Assembly (NCBI GenBank): GCA_030743915.1
Contig: JASLRP010000113.1
Span: 1-6,974, forward strand
Length of the DNA stretch: 6,974 nucleotides
Direction of reading: 5' to 3'
Source: SAR202 cluster bacterium
GTDB taxonomy: Bacteria > Chloroflexota > Dehalococcoidia > Lucifugimonadales > UBA1123
The position numbers and the translations under genes were made by a program. The notes under the pieces were generated by a model. It worked only from the letters and a program-made list of their open reading frames with translations. It was not told where the DNA came from and did not search any database. This document shows, piece after piece, positions 1 through 6,918 of this stretch (the first letter of the stretch is position 1; the number at the start of each line of letters is the position of its first letter).

Positions 1-1432
1 CCGGAGTGTTGCGAGGTCCATCCGGGAAACCAACCCAGGTCCGGGCGTCCATGCCGCCGTCAAAATGACAGACGGCGCAGGATATCCAGTTGTCGGTTGT
101 GAGGCGCGGTTCCGCAGCAGAGTTGAATATCTTCTTCCCCAGTAACACGTCCGTGGCCAGAGGGATATCTGTAACGTCAACTGTACTGGTGACCGCAAGC
201 GATTCTGTATTCATGACCGACATCGTTCCATCCAGCACATTGGCGACGAACACGCGATCCCCATCCGGCGTGATGGCGATTCCACGAGGATTTGCCCCTG
301 CTGGAATCTGCGCCAGACTCTGTCCGGTATCGAGGTCGATAACGGATATGTCATCGCTCCCAGCGTTGGAGACATAGAGGGTCTGCCCGTTGGGGGCCAG
401 AGCTGCGCTGAAAGGCATATTCACCGGATCGTCTATGACATCGAGACTGATCCGCTCTCGGGGCAGAAACTCCATCTCTCCGATATTCAGCACGTTGACC
501 ACCGGGAATACTGTGGTGTCAAACAGTAAGGCGGCGTTGGTCGAATTGGAGCGTGTCTGAGGCAAGTAAGCCCTGCTTCCGTCTGGCGAAATAGTGATGA
601 ACTGGGACATGTTCGTCCCAGATCCAGCGGTAACCGTCAGACTCGCGGTAAGGTCTGTCGTGTCAACCAGCGTGACCTGTCCCGTGAACAGGTGGGTCAC
701 CAGCAGGGAGCGCCCATCAGCAGATAATGCCAGACCAGCAGGGAATGGGTCGACTGGAATCCGGTCCAGCACTGAGTTGGTGGCAAGGTCAATGACACCA
801 ACTCTGCCAGAGCCAAACTCGGTAAAGAACACATGCGAGCCATCTGTGACCACTCCGTACGGCATGGCCCCAACCGGCCATTGGGTTGACTCTTCGAGCC
901 GGGCCAGATCGATCAGTGAAAGGGTTCCAGAACCGTGATTCGCGACTACCGCTTGCCGTGAGTCTGGCGTAATCGTAAGAGTGCGGGGATGGTGTCCAAC
1001 CGAAATCTCGGCCAGGGGCAGAAGCGTCACAGCGTCCACCACGGTGACGGAGTCGCTGTCAGGGTTGACCACGACGACCCACAGGCCGTCGGGCGACACT
1101 ACGACGGCAGATGCCACGACTGCTGCGCGGGCATGCGTGACGACTGGCGGCGTGACCTGCGCTGCCACCGTGGGCTGAACTGGTCTTGGCGGCCCGGCCA
1201 CTCTGGCCGCAGTTGGGACCGGTATTGATGTGGCGACGACAGGCGTCGGAGTACCGGGGATGTTCGTTGCGACGACGACGGGACTCGGCTCCGGCAGTGC
1301 GGTCGAGGTCGGAGCGATCCTCGGTTCACCGACTATCCCGACTGCCTTTGGCGGCGCAGTATTTCCACAGGCAAGTGTCAGCACGCCCAGGATTATTCCG
1401 AGCCCTGTGAGAATCAGTTGTTTGGCTGGCAT
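1..1432 (-). CDS. Propeller lipoprotein fused to a MauG/cytochrome c peroxidase-like heme domain (3' end cut by window edge)
   Basis: I translated this frame through to the left edge: 477 residues, no stop, so the C-terminus is missing. Residues 1-22 form a lipoprotein signal peptide (short KQ-containing n-region, hydrophobic stretch, LTLAC with Cys22). Residues 23-105 are a Pro/Thr/Val/Ala-rich stalk. Residues about 108-415 hold seven recognisable propeller repeats of the YVTN type (for example VSPDG, ITPDS, ISPDG, APNG followed by LYVSN, ITPDG), each ending in a strand such as SVIDLDTG. Then LGKKIF (431-436) and CAVCH (Cys452, Cys455, His456), followed by DGPRNTP, match the beginning of diheme cytochrome c peroxidase/MauG domains. 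In that family the heme is covalently bound outside the cytoplasmic membrane. The start is the ATG at 1432; an in-frame TGA lies a short way upstream and no clear Shine-Dalgarno is present. It overlaps the upstream lipoprotein gene by 19 bp. Peroxidase, oxidase or electron-relay function is inferred; the second heme site would lie outside the window. Confidence 0.93.
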   Translation of the reverse strand, partial: MPAKQLILTGLGIILGVLTLACGNTAPPKAVGIVGEPRIAPTSTALPEPSPVVVATNIPGTPTPVVATSIPVPTAARVAGPPRPVQPTVAAQVTPPVVTHARAAVVASAVVVSPDGLWVVVVNPDSDSVTVVDAVTLLPLAEISVGHHPRTLTITPDSRQAVVANHGSGTLSLIDLARLEESTQWPVGAMPYGVVTDGSHVFFTEFGSGRVGVIDLATNSVLDRIPVDPFPAGLALSADGRSLLVTHLFTGQVTLVDTTDLTASLTVTAGSGTNMSQFITISPDGSRAYLPQTRSNSTNAALLFDTTVFPVVNVLNIGEMEFLPRERISLDVIDDPVNMPFSAALAPNGQTLYVSNAGSDDISVIDLDTGQSLAQIPAGANPRGIAITPDGDRVFVANVLDGTMSVMNTESLAVTSTVDVTDIPLATDVLLGKKIFNSAAEPRLTTDNWISCAVCHFDGGMDARTWVGFPDGPRNTP

Positions 1433-4400
1433 ATGTGAATGTCGTCGAATCTGACGCTGCTGTCATCCAGCACTTCCAGCCAGACCCCTCCAGCCGCCAG
1501 TGGACTCGGGTCCAAGAATTCGATCTCGGTCGCTCCATCGACGGCGACCCTGACTGTTCCTCTCAATAATGAGATCTCTACAACGTGCCACGAGTTCTGT
1601 GCGTGATGCACCGAGGCCTGATCTACCATCTGTTGCTGAACGCCGTGCTTGTGCAACTGCATACCTTCAGGTCTGAATGCAATCAGGTAACGCTGGCCGT
1701 CCCGTGCGTGGAAATTGAGATGCAGTCCCCCTTCCTGAACCCTGACGCGCAACCGCCACACGACCTCATCCCATCGGCCTTCAACTGATGCGTGGACGTG
1801 TCCCTGTCCTAGTAGAACCTGTGAGCCGTCATCAGGCACCACTGACCAGGCAGAGGTCGGGCCAAGCTCCCAGCCATCGATACCGGACTCGAAATCGTCG
1901 GAAAATATCTTGTTTTCGGTTGAGAGACAGCCCGCACGCGCCGTCGGGATTTCGCTGGCCATCGGGGTCGGAGTCGGCGGCGGGACGTAAATCTGACGCT
2001 CCTCCCCTTCCTGGAGAGGCACTAACAGGTCTGGGCCTTGAAGCGTGAACTGCCGCGCGTGGAAGCCGCCTGTTTCCGTTTCCACGAGCATGTTGACCCA
2101 CACAGTATCCACCAGCCCTGGCTCGTAGCCCGCGCGACCATTTCGGGTGTCGATGTTGGGAAACGTTCGACTCAGCGCGACAGGATCATACGCCACGCTG
2201 GCCCAGCCATCGGTTAATTCAGCAGTCCCGGTATCCAGCAGGAAACCGGGCATGCCGATGGTGAAATAAACATTCCCTCGTTGCTCTTGAGGTGCCGTGA
2301 CGACTAGAGGCACTCTCTGCAAACCTATGACCGTACTCCATTCCGCATGGGTGGTGGGCGCGGGGACGCTCTCTGGAGACACAACGTACACGTCGAATCT
2401 GCCGTCCGCCGCGCCCAGCACCGTGCCTGTTGGGAACGGCCCGTCCATCGGACCTGCGGAGGTTGGAGAATCGAACGTTGCCGTTACGGATACGTGATAC
2501 ACACCGGGGATGGCAACCTCGAAGTCCTGTGCGGGGTCATAGAAGTAGCCTACCGCGTTGGCTCGGCCTGAGATCACTTGGGTGACGCCGTCGGGGCCTG
2601 TTACCGTCACGGTGATCGCTCCCGGCAACGTCGGTGCCAACTGCGCTGAAAATGAGAACGTGTCACCTGCCTCTAGTATGGTTCCGGGGCGCACGGCCAG
2701 CGGCACGACGAATGCGTCAATTTCTGTCCCTGCGAGAGTCAGAATCGGTCCGCCACTGGGGCCTCCGTTGGCTCCCTGGAACGGCGGGAAGACGCGAGAT
2801 CCGAGGTCATCATCATCTGGAATCTGCACCCATAACGAGCCATATATCCCATAACGATTCAGATCACGCGTAGTGTCTCGGAACACGGCTCCACCGAACA
2901 TGAACTTTATGTCGGCTGACCGATCACCCTCAACGCCCATCCCGGGCTGGAGGGCGTACATCTCTCCGAAGCGCCAGTAGCCAGTTCCAATATCGTCGTC
3001 ACTGATGATCTCTCGTACCCGTTCCCCTGGCCGCTGAACGCCCCCGTACCAGTATCCGTAGGCCACGATGTCGTCAGGAGCCAGTGCGGGGTTGAGTCCA
3101 GAGCGAGTGGAAAATGTCAGCGGCATCTCACCAATCCGAATCCGTTTATCGAGGGTCGGACGAGGGTTTGAATGATCGCCTCGGGCGTGATAGTTACCTC
3201 CCTGGTTCCAGGCGCGAATGGCGTCTTCGACCAACCCCTCAGTGTCCTGGACAGTGACGATGACCCGTGAGGCGTCGTCGTCAGTTTGCCAGAGGATATC
3301 GCCGCTGGCGAAGGGCAATTGAATGTGAGCGCTGTCTCCGGGAGTAAGGCGCGAAGTGAACCAGAGCTTGACGTTGTCGACGGGTGTATCGTCGCGCCCG
3401 CGCCGGCCGTGGGCCAGTAAAGGCGTGTTGGTCTGCGCCACCACCTGTCCCCACCGCGCAGCGCCCATCCACAAAACACCGTTCTCGGCCATGTAGCTGA
3501 CTGTCGTCTCCACCAACAGTTCACCAGGGCCGCTCATTTCCATTTTCGACGGCGATTCCACAGGCGGGGTGAATATGCCGAATCGATTGGCCCTACCCGA
3601 CGTGACGTACTCGATCTTTCTATCCGGGTCAGAATCGAGGAACAGGCTGGCCCTGACCTCCACCTGAGCCGGAACCCCGGGGAGGACCGTGAGGCCGGGA
3701 TTCAGAACGTCTCCAACCTCGAACGGCGTCATCGGCAGCGTGGCTGGCTCGATGTCCAATAATTCGGCCAGGAAGACCGTATAAGTGCCTCCGCCCGTGT
3801 ACACGTTCTCATACACGTCTTGAACCGTACCGATCATCTCAATTGTGTACTCACCATATGCAGGGAACTGGTAATCGAACGCCCCGGAGCCGGTGCTTAG
3901 CTGGAGAACCTCGGCCAGATGCCCACCGCCGTTATCCAAAAGCGGGCCTCCACTGGCGGCCGGAGTACGCGTGTATGCCGTGGTGAAGGGCGCTGGACCG
4001 AGGACATCGATTGTGCCATCGGGTCGAGTGACTCTGACGGTCAACGATCCGGATGGGAAGCTGAACGTGAAATTCGGCACGTTCGGGAGATACCTGTCGC
4101 CGTGAGCCACCATCGGCAAGTAAGGCTCCAGACGGTAGGTGATTGGCTCTCCGTTTGATTTGGAAAAGGGAGGTATGACGTAGCGGTGCGCCTGAGTTGC
4201 AATGCGGCTGGCAATCTGGAAATCCGCCGCGTCTTCTCCAGCGATGGTGCCTCGACTGCCGTCAGCACTGGGAACGTCTGTAAGCAGGCTCCAGACGAGA
4301 TGGGCCGGGTCAGGCGAGCCGACGGTGAATGGCGGGAACGGCAGCGCGTGGTTGGTCATGAACGGGTTCACTTCCGGGCGAGGCCCGCCTAAAGACCCGG

Positions 4401-5700
4401 TTTCGATGTCGCTGCCCGTGTCGAGCCAGACACCGTATACCCCAGCCCGAATGCCCGCAGGGATATTCATGGTCAGGTTGAACGGAGCGCTGAGCATGTT
4501 ACTCGTGCCGTCACGGCTGAGGGGGCCGGTCACCAACGCGTTTCCCGCGAGGGAGGGGCCGCCCCGGTGCTCTACCGGCAAGCCAGAAGGAGTGAGTATG
4601 TTGGAGAAGAACTGGTTGGCCTGGATGCGTTGGCGGCCCAGAGAATCGATCAGCGGAGCCAACTGTGCAGACAACTCCAGGCGACGACCAACCAACTCGG
4701 AGGTCGAATTCTGGGCGACGTATGTTGTGGCGATTCCTTTGATGGTCACCGACCCGCCGGCGCCGAATTCGCCTGTCATCAATCCGCGGAGGGTGAAGTC
4801 AAGATGGCCAGGCAGCGTCGTGCCGCTGATCACGAATGGAATGCCATCTCCTTCTGGGGGCCCAAATGGTACTTGCGCCATTGAGCCGGGGGCAGCATTG
4901 ACGCTGGATGGCCGCTGATCGTAGACAATGTTCCGATGCAGCCAATCACCGCCGGTTGGATCGTACTTGACTATGACCCACGAGCCGGGAGGCGCTACGA
5001 TCTCGGCTGTGAAACTGCCGTCCCGTGCCGCATCGACCAGAGCGACGCTCGCCGTATTCGGGCTGGCCACATAAACCGGGAAGGGGCCCGGAACGGCCCC
5101 AACCGAGCCAACCACTCGGGTAAAACCGTCGCCCAACCAGATCAGATCCATCTTGGCGAAATCAGGCATCACGAGAGCCGGGTCGAAGAGGTAGTCCTGT
5201 CGCGAGTCGGCGAATACGTTCAGGTCCGGAGTGGGTCGTGGCGCCGGTGAAGGGGTTGGCGTTGGCGTTGGCAAAGGTCGGGGGGTGGCAGTTGGGGTGG
5301 CCAGGGGGATCGCTGTTGGTGTGGTCAGGGGTGTTTGAGCCTCGTCTGGTGCTTCATCGGACTGCGGGGTGGTGGGCGTCAAGACAGGAGGCACATTTAC
5401 CGGCAGAGGTGAAGGCGTTGGCGTTGGTTGCGGTCCTTGCGGTAAAGGCGTGTTTCCGGACGATGGAACAACCGTGAGCATTGGTTTAGGAGGCGTCGAA
5501 CGAAGAAAGGTGAATGGTGTGGACACAGATGGTACTGTCGGAATCTGGACGATGCTGGGCAAGTCACCTGGAGACGGTGCGGGTTTGCTGGGAGGTGTGG
5601 ACGGAGCAGTGGACTGGCCACAGGCGGGCAGGAGCGCCAAGCTCAGAAAGGCCCACATCACAAAAAACAACGTTTTGAATGTTGCATTTGGGCCTAGCAT
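1414..5700 (-). CDS. Large multidomain surface lipoprotein with Ig-like modules and a C-terminal jelly-roll domain, function unknown
   Basis: This 1428-residue protein begins with a signal peptide and a lipoprotein-like site LLPAC (Cys27; the Pro at -2 is atypical). Residues 28-159 are a low-complexity stalk of TP, PTP and PS repeats, expected to hold the folded part away from the membrane. Residues about 160-1240 are beta-rich with no catalytic motif I recognise. Ig-like modules are suggested by recurring V.VT.PDG strands (near 551 and 1030) and by the motif SGRAN..G.F at 701 and 1044. Residues 780-985 are rich in aromatic and acidic residues (YGYWYGG, PDDDD). A second PTPTP linker near 1243-1250 leads to a C-terminal domain (1258-1428) starting FSDDFESGIDGW, a typical opening of LamG/concanavalin-like jelly-rolls. 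I find only three cysteines: Cys27, Cys1258 and Cys1424. The last two bracket the C-terminal domain and could form a disulfide. The ATG at 5700 precedes the signal peptide; the alternative at residue 15 would cut into it. Binding or scaffold function is inferred. Confidence 0.92.
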   Translation of the reverse strand: MLGPNATFKTLFFVMWAFLSLALLPACGQSTAPSTPPSKPAPSPGDLPSIVQIPTVPSVSTPFTFLRSTPPKPMLTVVPSSGNTPLPQGPQPTPTPSPLPVNVPPVLTPTTPQSDEAPDEAQTPLTTPTAIPLATPTATPRPLPTPTPTPSPAPRPTPDLNVFADSRQDYLFDPALVMPDFAKMDLIWLGDGFTRVVGSVGAVPGPFPVYVASPNTASVALVDAARDGSFTAEIVAPPGSWVIVKYDPTGGDWLHRNIVYDQRPSSVNAAPGSMAQVPFGPPEGDGIPFVISGTTLPGHLDFTLRGLMTGEFGAGGSVTIKGIATTYVAQNSTSELVGRRLELSAQLAPLIDSLGRQRIQANQFFSNILTPSGLPVEHRGGPSLAGNALVTGPLSRDGTSNMLSAPFNLTMNIPAGIRAGVYGVWLDTGSDIETGSLGGPRPEVNPFMTNHALPFPPFTVGSPDPAHLVWSLLTDVPSADGSRGTIAGEDAADFQIASRIATQAHRYVIPPFSKSNGEPITYRLEPYLPMVAHGDRYLPNVPNFTFSFPSGSLTVRVTRPDGTIDVLGPAPFTTAYTRTPAASGGPLLDNGGGHLAEVLQLSTGSGAFDYQFPAYGEYTIEMIGTVQDVYENVYTGGGTYTVFLAELLDIEPATLPMTPFEVGDVLNPGLTVLPGVPAQVEVRASLFLDSDPDRKIEYVTSGRANRFGIFTPPVESPSKMEMSGPGELLVETTVSYMAENGVLWMGAARWGQVVAQTNTPLLAHGRRGRDDTPVDNVKLWFTSRLTPGDSAHIQLPFASGDILWQTDDDASRVIVTVQDTEGLVEDAIRAWNQGGNYHARGDHSNPRPTLDKRIRIGEMPLTFSTRSGLNPALAPDDIVAYGYWYGGVQRPGERVREIISDDDIGTGYWRFGEMYALQPGMGVEGDRSADIKFMFGGAVFRDTTRDLNRYGIYGSLWVQIPDDDDLGSRVFPPFQGANGGPSGGPILTLAGTEIDAFVVPLAVRPGTILEAGDTFSFSAQLAPTLPGAITVTVTGPDGVTQVISGRANAVGYFYDPAQDFEVAIPGVYHVSVTATFDSPTSAGPMDGPFPTGTVLGAADGRFDVYVVSPESVPAPTTHAEWSTVIGLQRVPLVVTAPQEQRGNVYFTIGMPGFLLDTGTAELTDGWASVAYDPVALSRTFPNIDTRNGRAGYEPGLVDTVWVNMLVETETGGFHARQFTLQGPDLLVPLQEGEERQIYVPPPTPTPMASEIPTARAGCLSTENKIFSDDFESGIDGWELGPTSAWSVVPDDGSQVLLGQGHVHASVEGRWDEVVWRLRVRVQEGGLHLNFHARDGQRYLIAFRPEGMQLHKHGVQQQMVDQASVHHAQNSWHVVEISLLRGTVRVAVDGATEIEFLDPSPLAAGGVWLEVLDDSSVRFDDIHICQPNN
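5222..5445 (-). repeat. Low-complexity Pro/Thr stalk coding repeats
   Basis: On the plus strand this shows runs of GGCGTT, GGGGTT and GTTGGC units. They are in-frame codons for Thr-Pro and Ser-Pro dipeptides in the lipoprotein stalk, reading TPTPTPSP and TPTATP in the protein. The units are imperfect and interrupted, so this is coding low complexity rather than an iteron array. Such repeats can change length by slippage. Confidence 0.6.
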
Positions 5701-5955
5701 TTGCCAATCACGTCCAACGGTGATAGATACAGAAACTCGACAGGGTCTCTTGTGCTGTTCGGCGAGTCAGGCCTGTGTGGGACGCGCCATCCAGAACTTG
5801 TTCGGCACAGGCGGCTTTGCCGTCTTACCAGTGTGGACATTGGAACCACGTACCCTCCAGAGCGTACTATTCCATCATGTGAGGATCATAGGTTAACGGG
5901 TCATGAATCTTTCGGGTGAGGCATGATGAATATGTGAAGATTGGAGTGTTGGCAG
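5701..5955. other. Intergenic leader upstream of the lipoprotein operon
   Basis: No frame here looks like a gene on either strand. The stretch must contain the promoter for the two-gene operon if the operon is transcribed from directly upstream, but I see no convincing -35/-10 pair. Only a weak GGA-containing sequence precedes the ATG at 5700, so the ribosome site is poor. A short CGGC-TTT-GCCG hairpin lies near 5812-5825 and is too small, with no T-run, to call a terminator. Confidence 0.5.
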
Positions 5956-6192
5956 TCAGCCCACACGGGACAGAAAGTTGGTGGAGTGCTTGGGTTGAGA
6001 TCGCGAGCTTCCTGAGTTGCTGATCGCATAGACGTCTACGCTGTTACGTCCGAGTTTGAACCTCTCTTCGATTCTCCAGGACCTGTGTCCCACTACCTGT
6101 TGGAGGAACGGATCGGTCATCCGGACCAAGGGAAGTCGGTGAACGGACACTATCCGCGAATAGTGATGGAGAGTTAACTGGTGTGAGCTCAT
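5956..6192 (-). CDS. Possible small or remnant reading frame, unrecognised
   Basis: This is a 78-residue open frame from ATG 6192 to TGA. The frame is also open upstream, where it runs into the recombinase tail, so the ATG is only a convenient start. No Shine-Dalgarno is visible. In favour of coding: about two thirds of its codons end in G or C by my hand count, and the middle (WRIEERFKLGRNSVDVYAIS) reads like real protein. Against: it is short, has no family I recognise, has no signal peptide or membrane segment, and sits in a region with a decayed gene. It may be the C-terminal fragment of an older gene cut by the mobile element, or chance. Confidence 0.22.
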   Translation of the reverse strand: MSSHQLTLHHYSRIVSVHRLPLVRMTDPFLQQVVGHRSWRIEERFKLGRNSVDVYAISNSGSSRSQPKHSTNFLSRVG

Positions 6193-6219
6193 ATTGGACC
6201 AGCGAGCGCATTTGAACAG

Positions 6220-6738
6220 AAACCTACGGTTTTGAATTAGAGGTCGAGTTCTGGGGTGCGCCGGGCAGCAATGGTCACACGATTTTCTCATCTGAATATC
6301 GTCTTCCTTGCCATCGAGTTTTGGCTGTCCCAATTTGCCTTTGGAATGGCCATCGCTTGCCAGAAGCCCGCGTGGCCGCTAAGCCTTACTTAGTCCGCAT
6401 CGAAATCAGTTCACGCTCGATTTCCGCAAACAAGCCAAAGAGCGTGACCATGACTTTACTCTACAAATCCTGCTTGCCATTGATACGAATGCCCTCCTTG
6501 ATTGCCATGATCCCGATCTGCTGCTTCATCAAGAGATCTACCGTGGCAATAATTTCACCCACCGAGCATCCCACCCAGTTCAAGCTTTGCCAGTAAGAGA
6601 TCTGTCGTTCTTTGGGCGAGCGCCTCGACGACACGTTGATTTGGGATTTTTCTTGCTGGGCAGATTCCAAGATAGCAAGCCGTTGATTTTTTGACATCCT
6701 GCCAGTCCTTCGACACTCACATGGGCGAATGCTTTCAT
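6220..6738 (-). pseudogene. Decayed serine recombinase (resolvase/DNA invertase family)
   Basis: Intact relatives are about 200-residue proteins with an N-terminal resolvase catalytic domain and a C-terminal helix-turn-helix. They cut and rejoin DNA at short crossover sites through an active-site serine. Pieces recognised in order: MKAFAHV (6738-6718), NQRLAILE, SSRRSPKER, SVGEIIATVDLLMKQQ (from 6565), AIKEGIRINGKQD, VMVTLFGLFAEIERELIS (about 6451-6398), RASGKR, KGKLGQPKLDGKEDDIQ (in a shifted frame, about 6342-6292), and a faint tail resembling the end of the HTH (RTRPLIQNRR, near 6225). Damage: an extra base in the A-run near 6690; in-frame TAG at 6461-6463 and TAA at 6386-6388; a frameshift near 6345; loss of the segment that carries the serine after YVRVS, and of much of the stretch between KER and SVGEI. 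It cannot make an active enzyme. The family assignment is firm; the right and left limits are approximate. Confidence 0.85.
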
Positions 6739-6744
6739 GTCTGG

Positions 6745-6749
6745 TCCTT
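6745..6749 (-). promoter_or_regulatory. Shine-Dalgarno of the decayed recombinase
   Basis: AAGGA on the minus strand lies 6 bases before the ATG at 6738. It supports 6738, not the later in-frame ATG at 6697, as the original start: the peptide MKAFA that follows matches the N-terminus of this recombinase family. Confidence 0.6.
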
Positions 6750-6759
6750 AGTGCGGAAG

Positions 6760-6773
6760 AAAACGATCGTTTT
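6760..6773. repeat. Perfect 14-bp palindrome AAAACGATCGTTTT
   Basis: A perfect inverted repeat with no loop, centred about 28 bases upstream of the recombinase ATG. The position fits an operator or a recombinase-binding site. The trailing T-run on the plus strand is also reminiscent of a terminator, but the stem has no loop and few GC pairs. Function is not shown. Confidence 0.45.
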
Positions 6774-6918
6774 TTTGATTATGATGGTGCCGGAAATGAT
6801 GGGAGGAATACGCGATGATAAAGGAACAATTTCGGTTGTGTTGCAAACCTTTGGGTAGTCGGATAAAGTCGGTGGAAGTTAGTCGAAAGCCTGGAGCATT
6901 TCTGTGACATTCGTCGCG
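6774..6918. other. Short gene-free stretch upstream of the recombinase remnant
   Basis: I see no gene here. A run of three AGTCG words (6857, 6867, 6881) is present, unevenly spaced. A CATAAT sequence on the minus strand near 6778-6783 could be a -10 element for the recombinase, but no matching -35 is seen. Confidence 0.35.

Noticed and set aside
4202..4918. A 238-codon open frame on the plus strand opposite the large lipoprotein gene
   Set aside because: It is antisense to a clearly coding frame, has no recognisable domain, and its composition is explained by the complement of that gene.
5222..5445. Tandem GGCGTT-type units as possible origin iterons or CRISPR repeats
   Set aside because: The units are short, imperfect, in frame and translate as the Pro/Thr stalk. 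No spacers are present.
5369..5896. A 175-codon Gly/Val-rich frame on the plus strand
   Set aside because: Its glycine/valine repeats are the reverse complement of the Thr-Pro stalk codons, and it runs into non-coding leader.
6026..6041. Inverted repeat around TAGACGTCTA
   Set aside because: It is a 10-bp palindrome extended to 16 with one mismatch, within a possible reading frame and away from any start. Chance is the simplest explanation.
5880..6220. Possible tRNA or structured RNA
   Set aside because: I looked for a cloverleaf, T-loop sequence or strong hairpin with a T-run and found none.
6321..6596. A 91-codon plus-strand frame
   Set aside because: It is the opposite strand of the recombinase remnant, and the minus strand shows clear family motifs.
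6857..6886. Three AGTCG words as possible binding sites
   Set aside because: They are five bases long and unevenly spaced (10 and 14), so too weak to call a repeat array.
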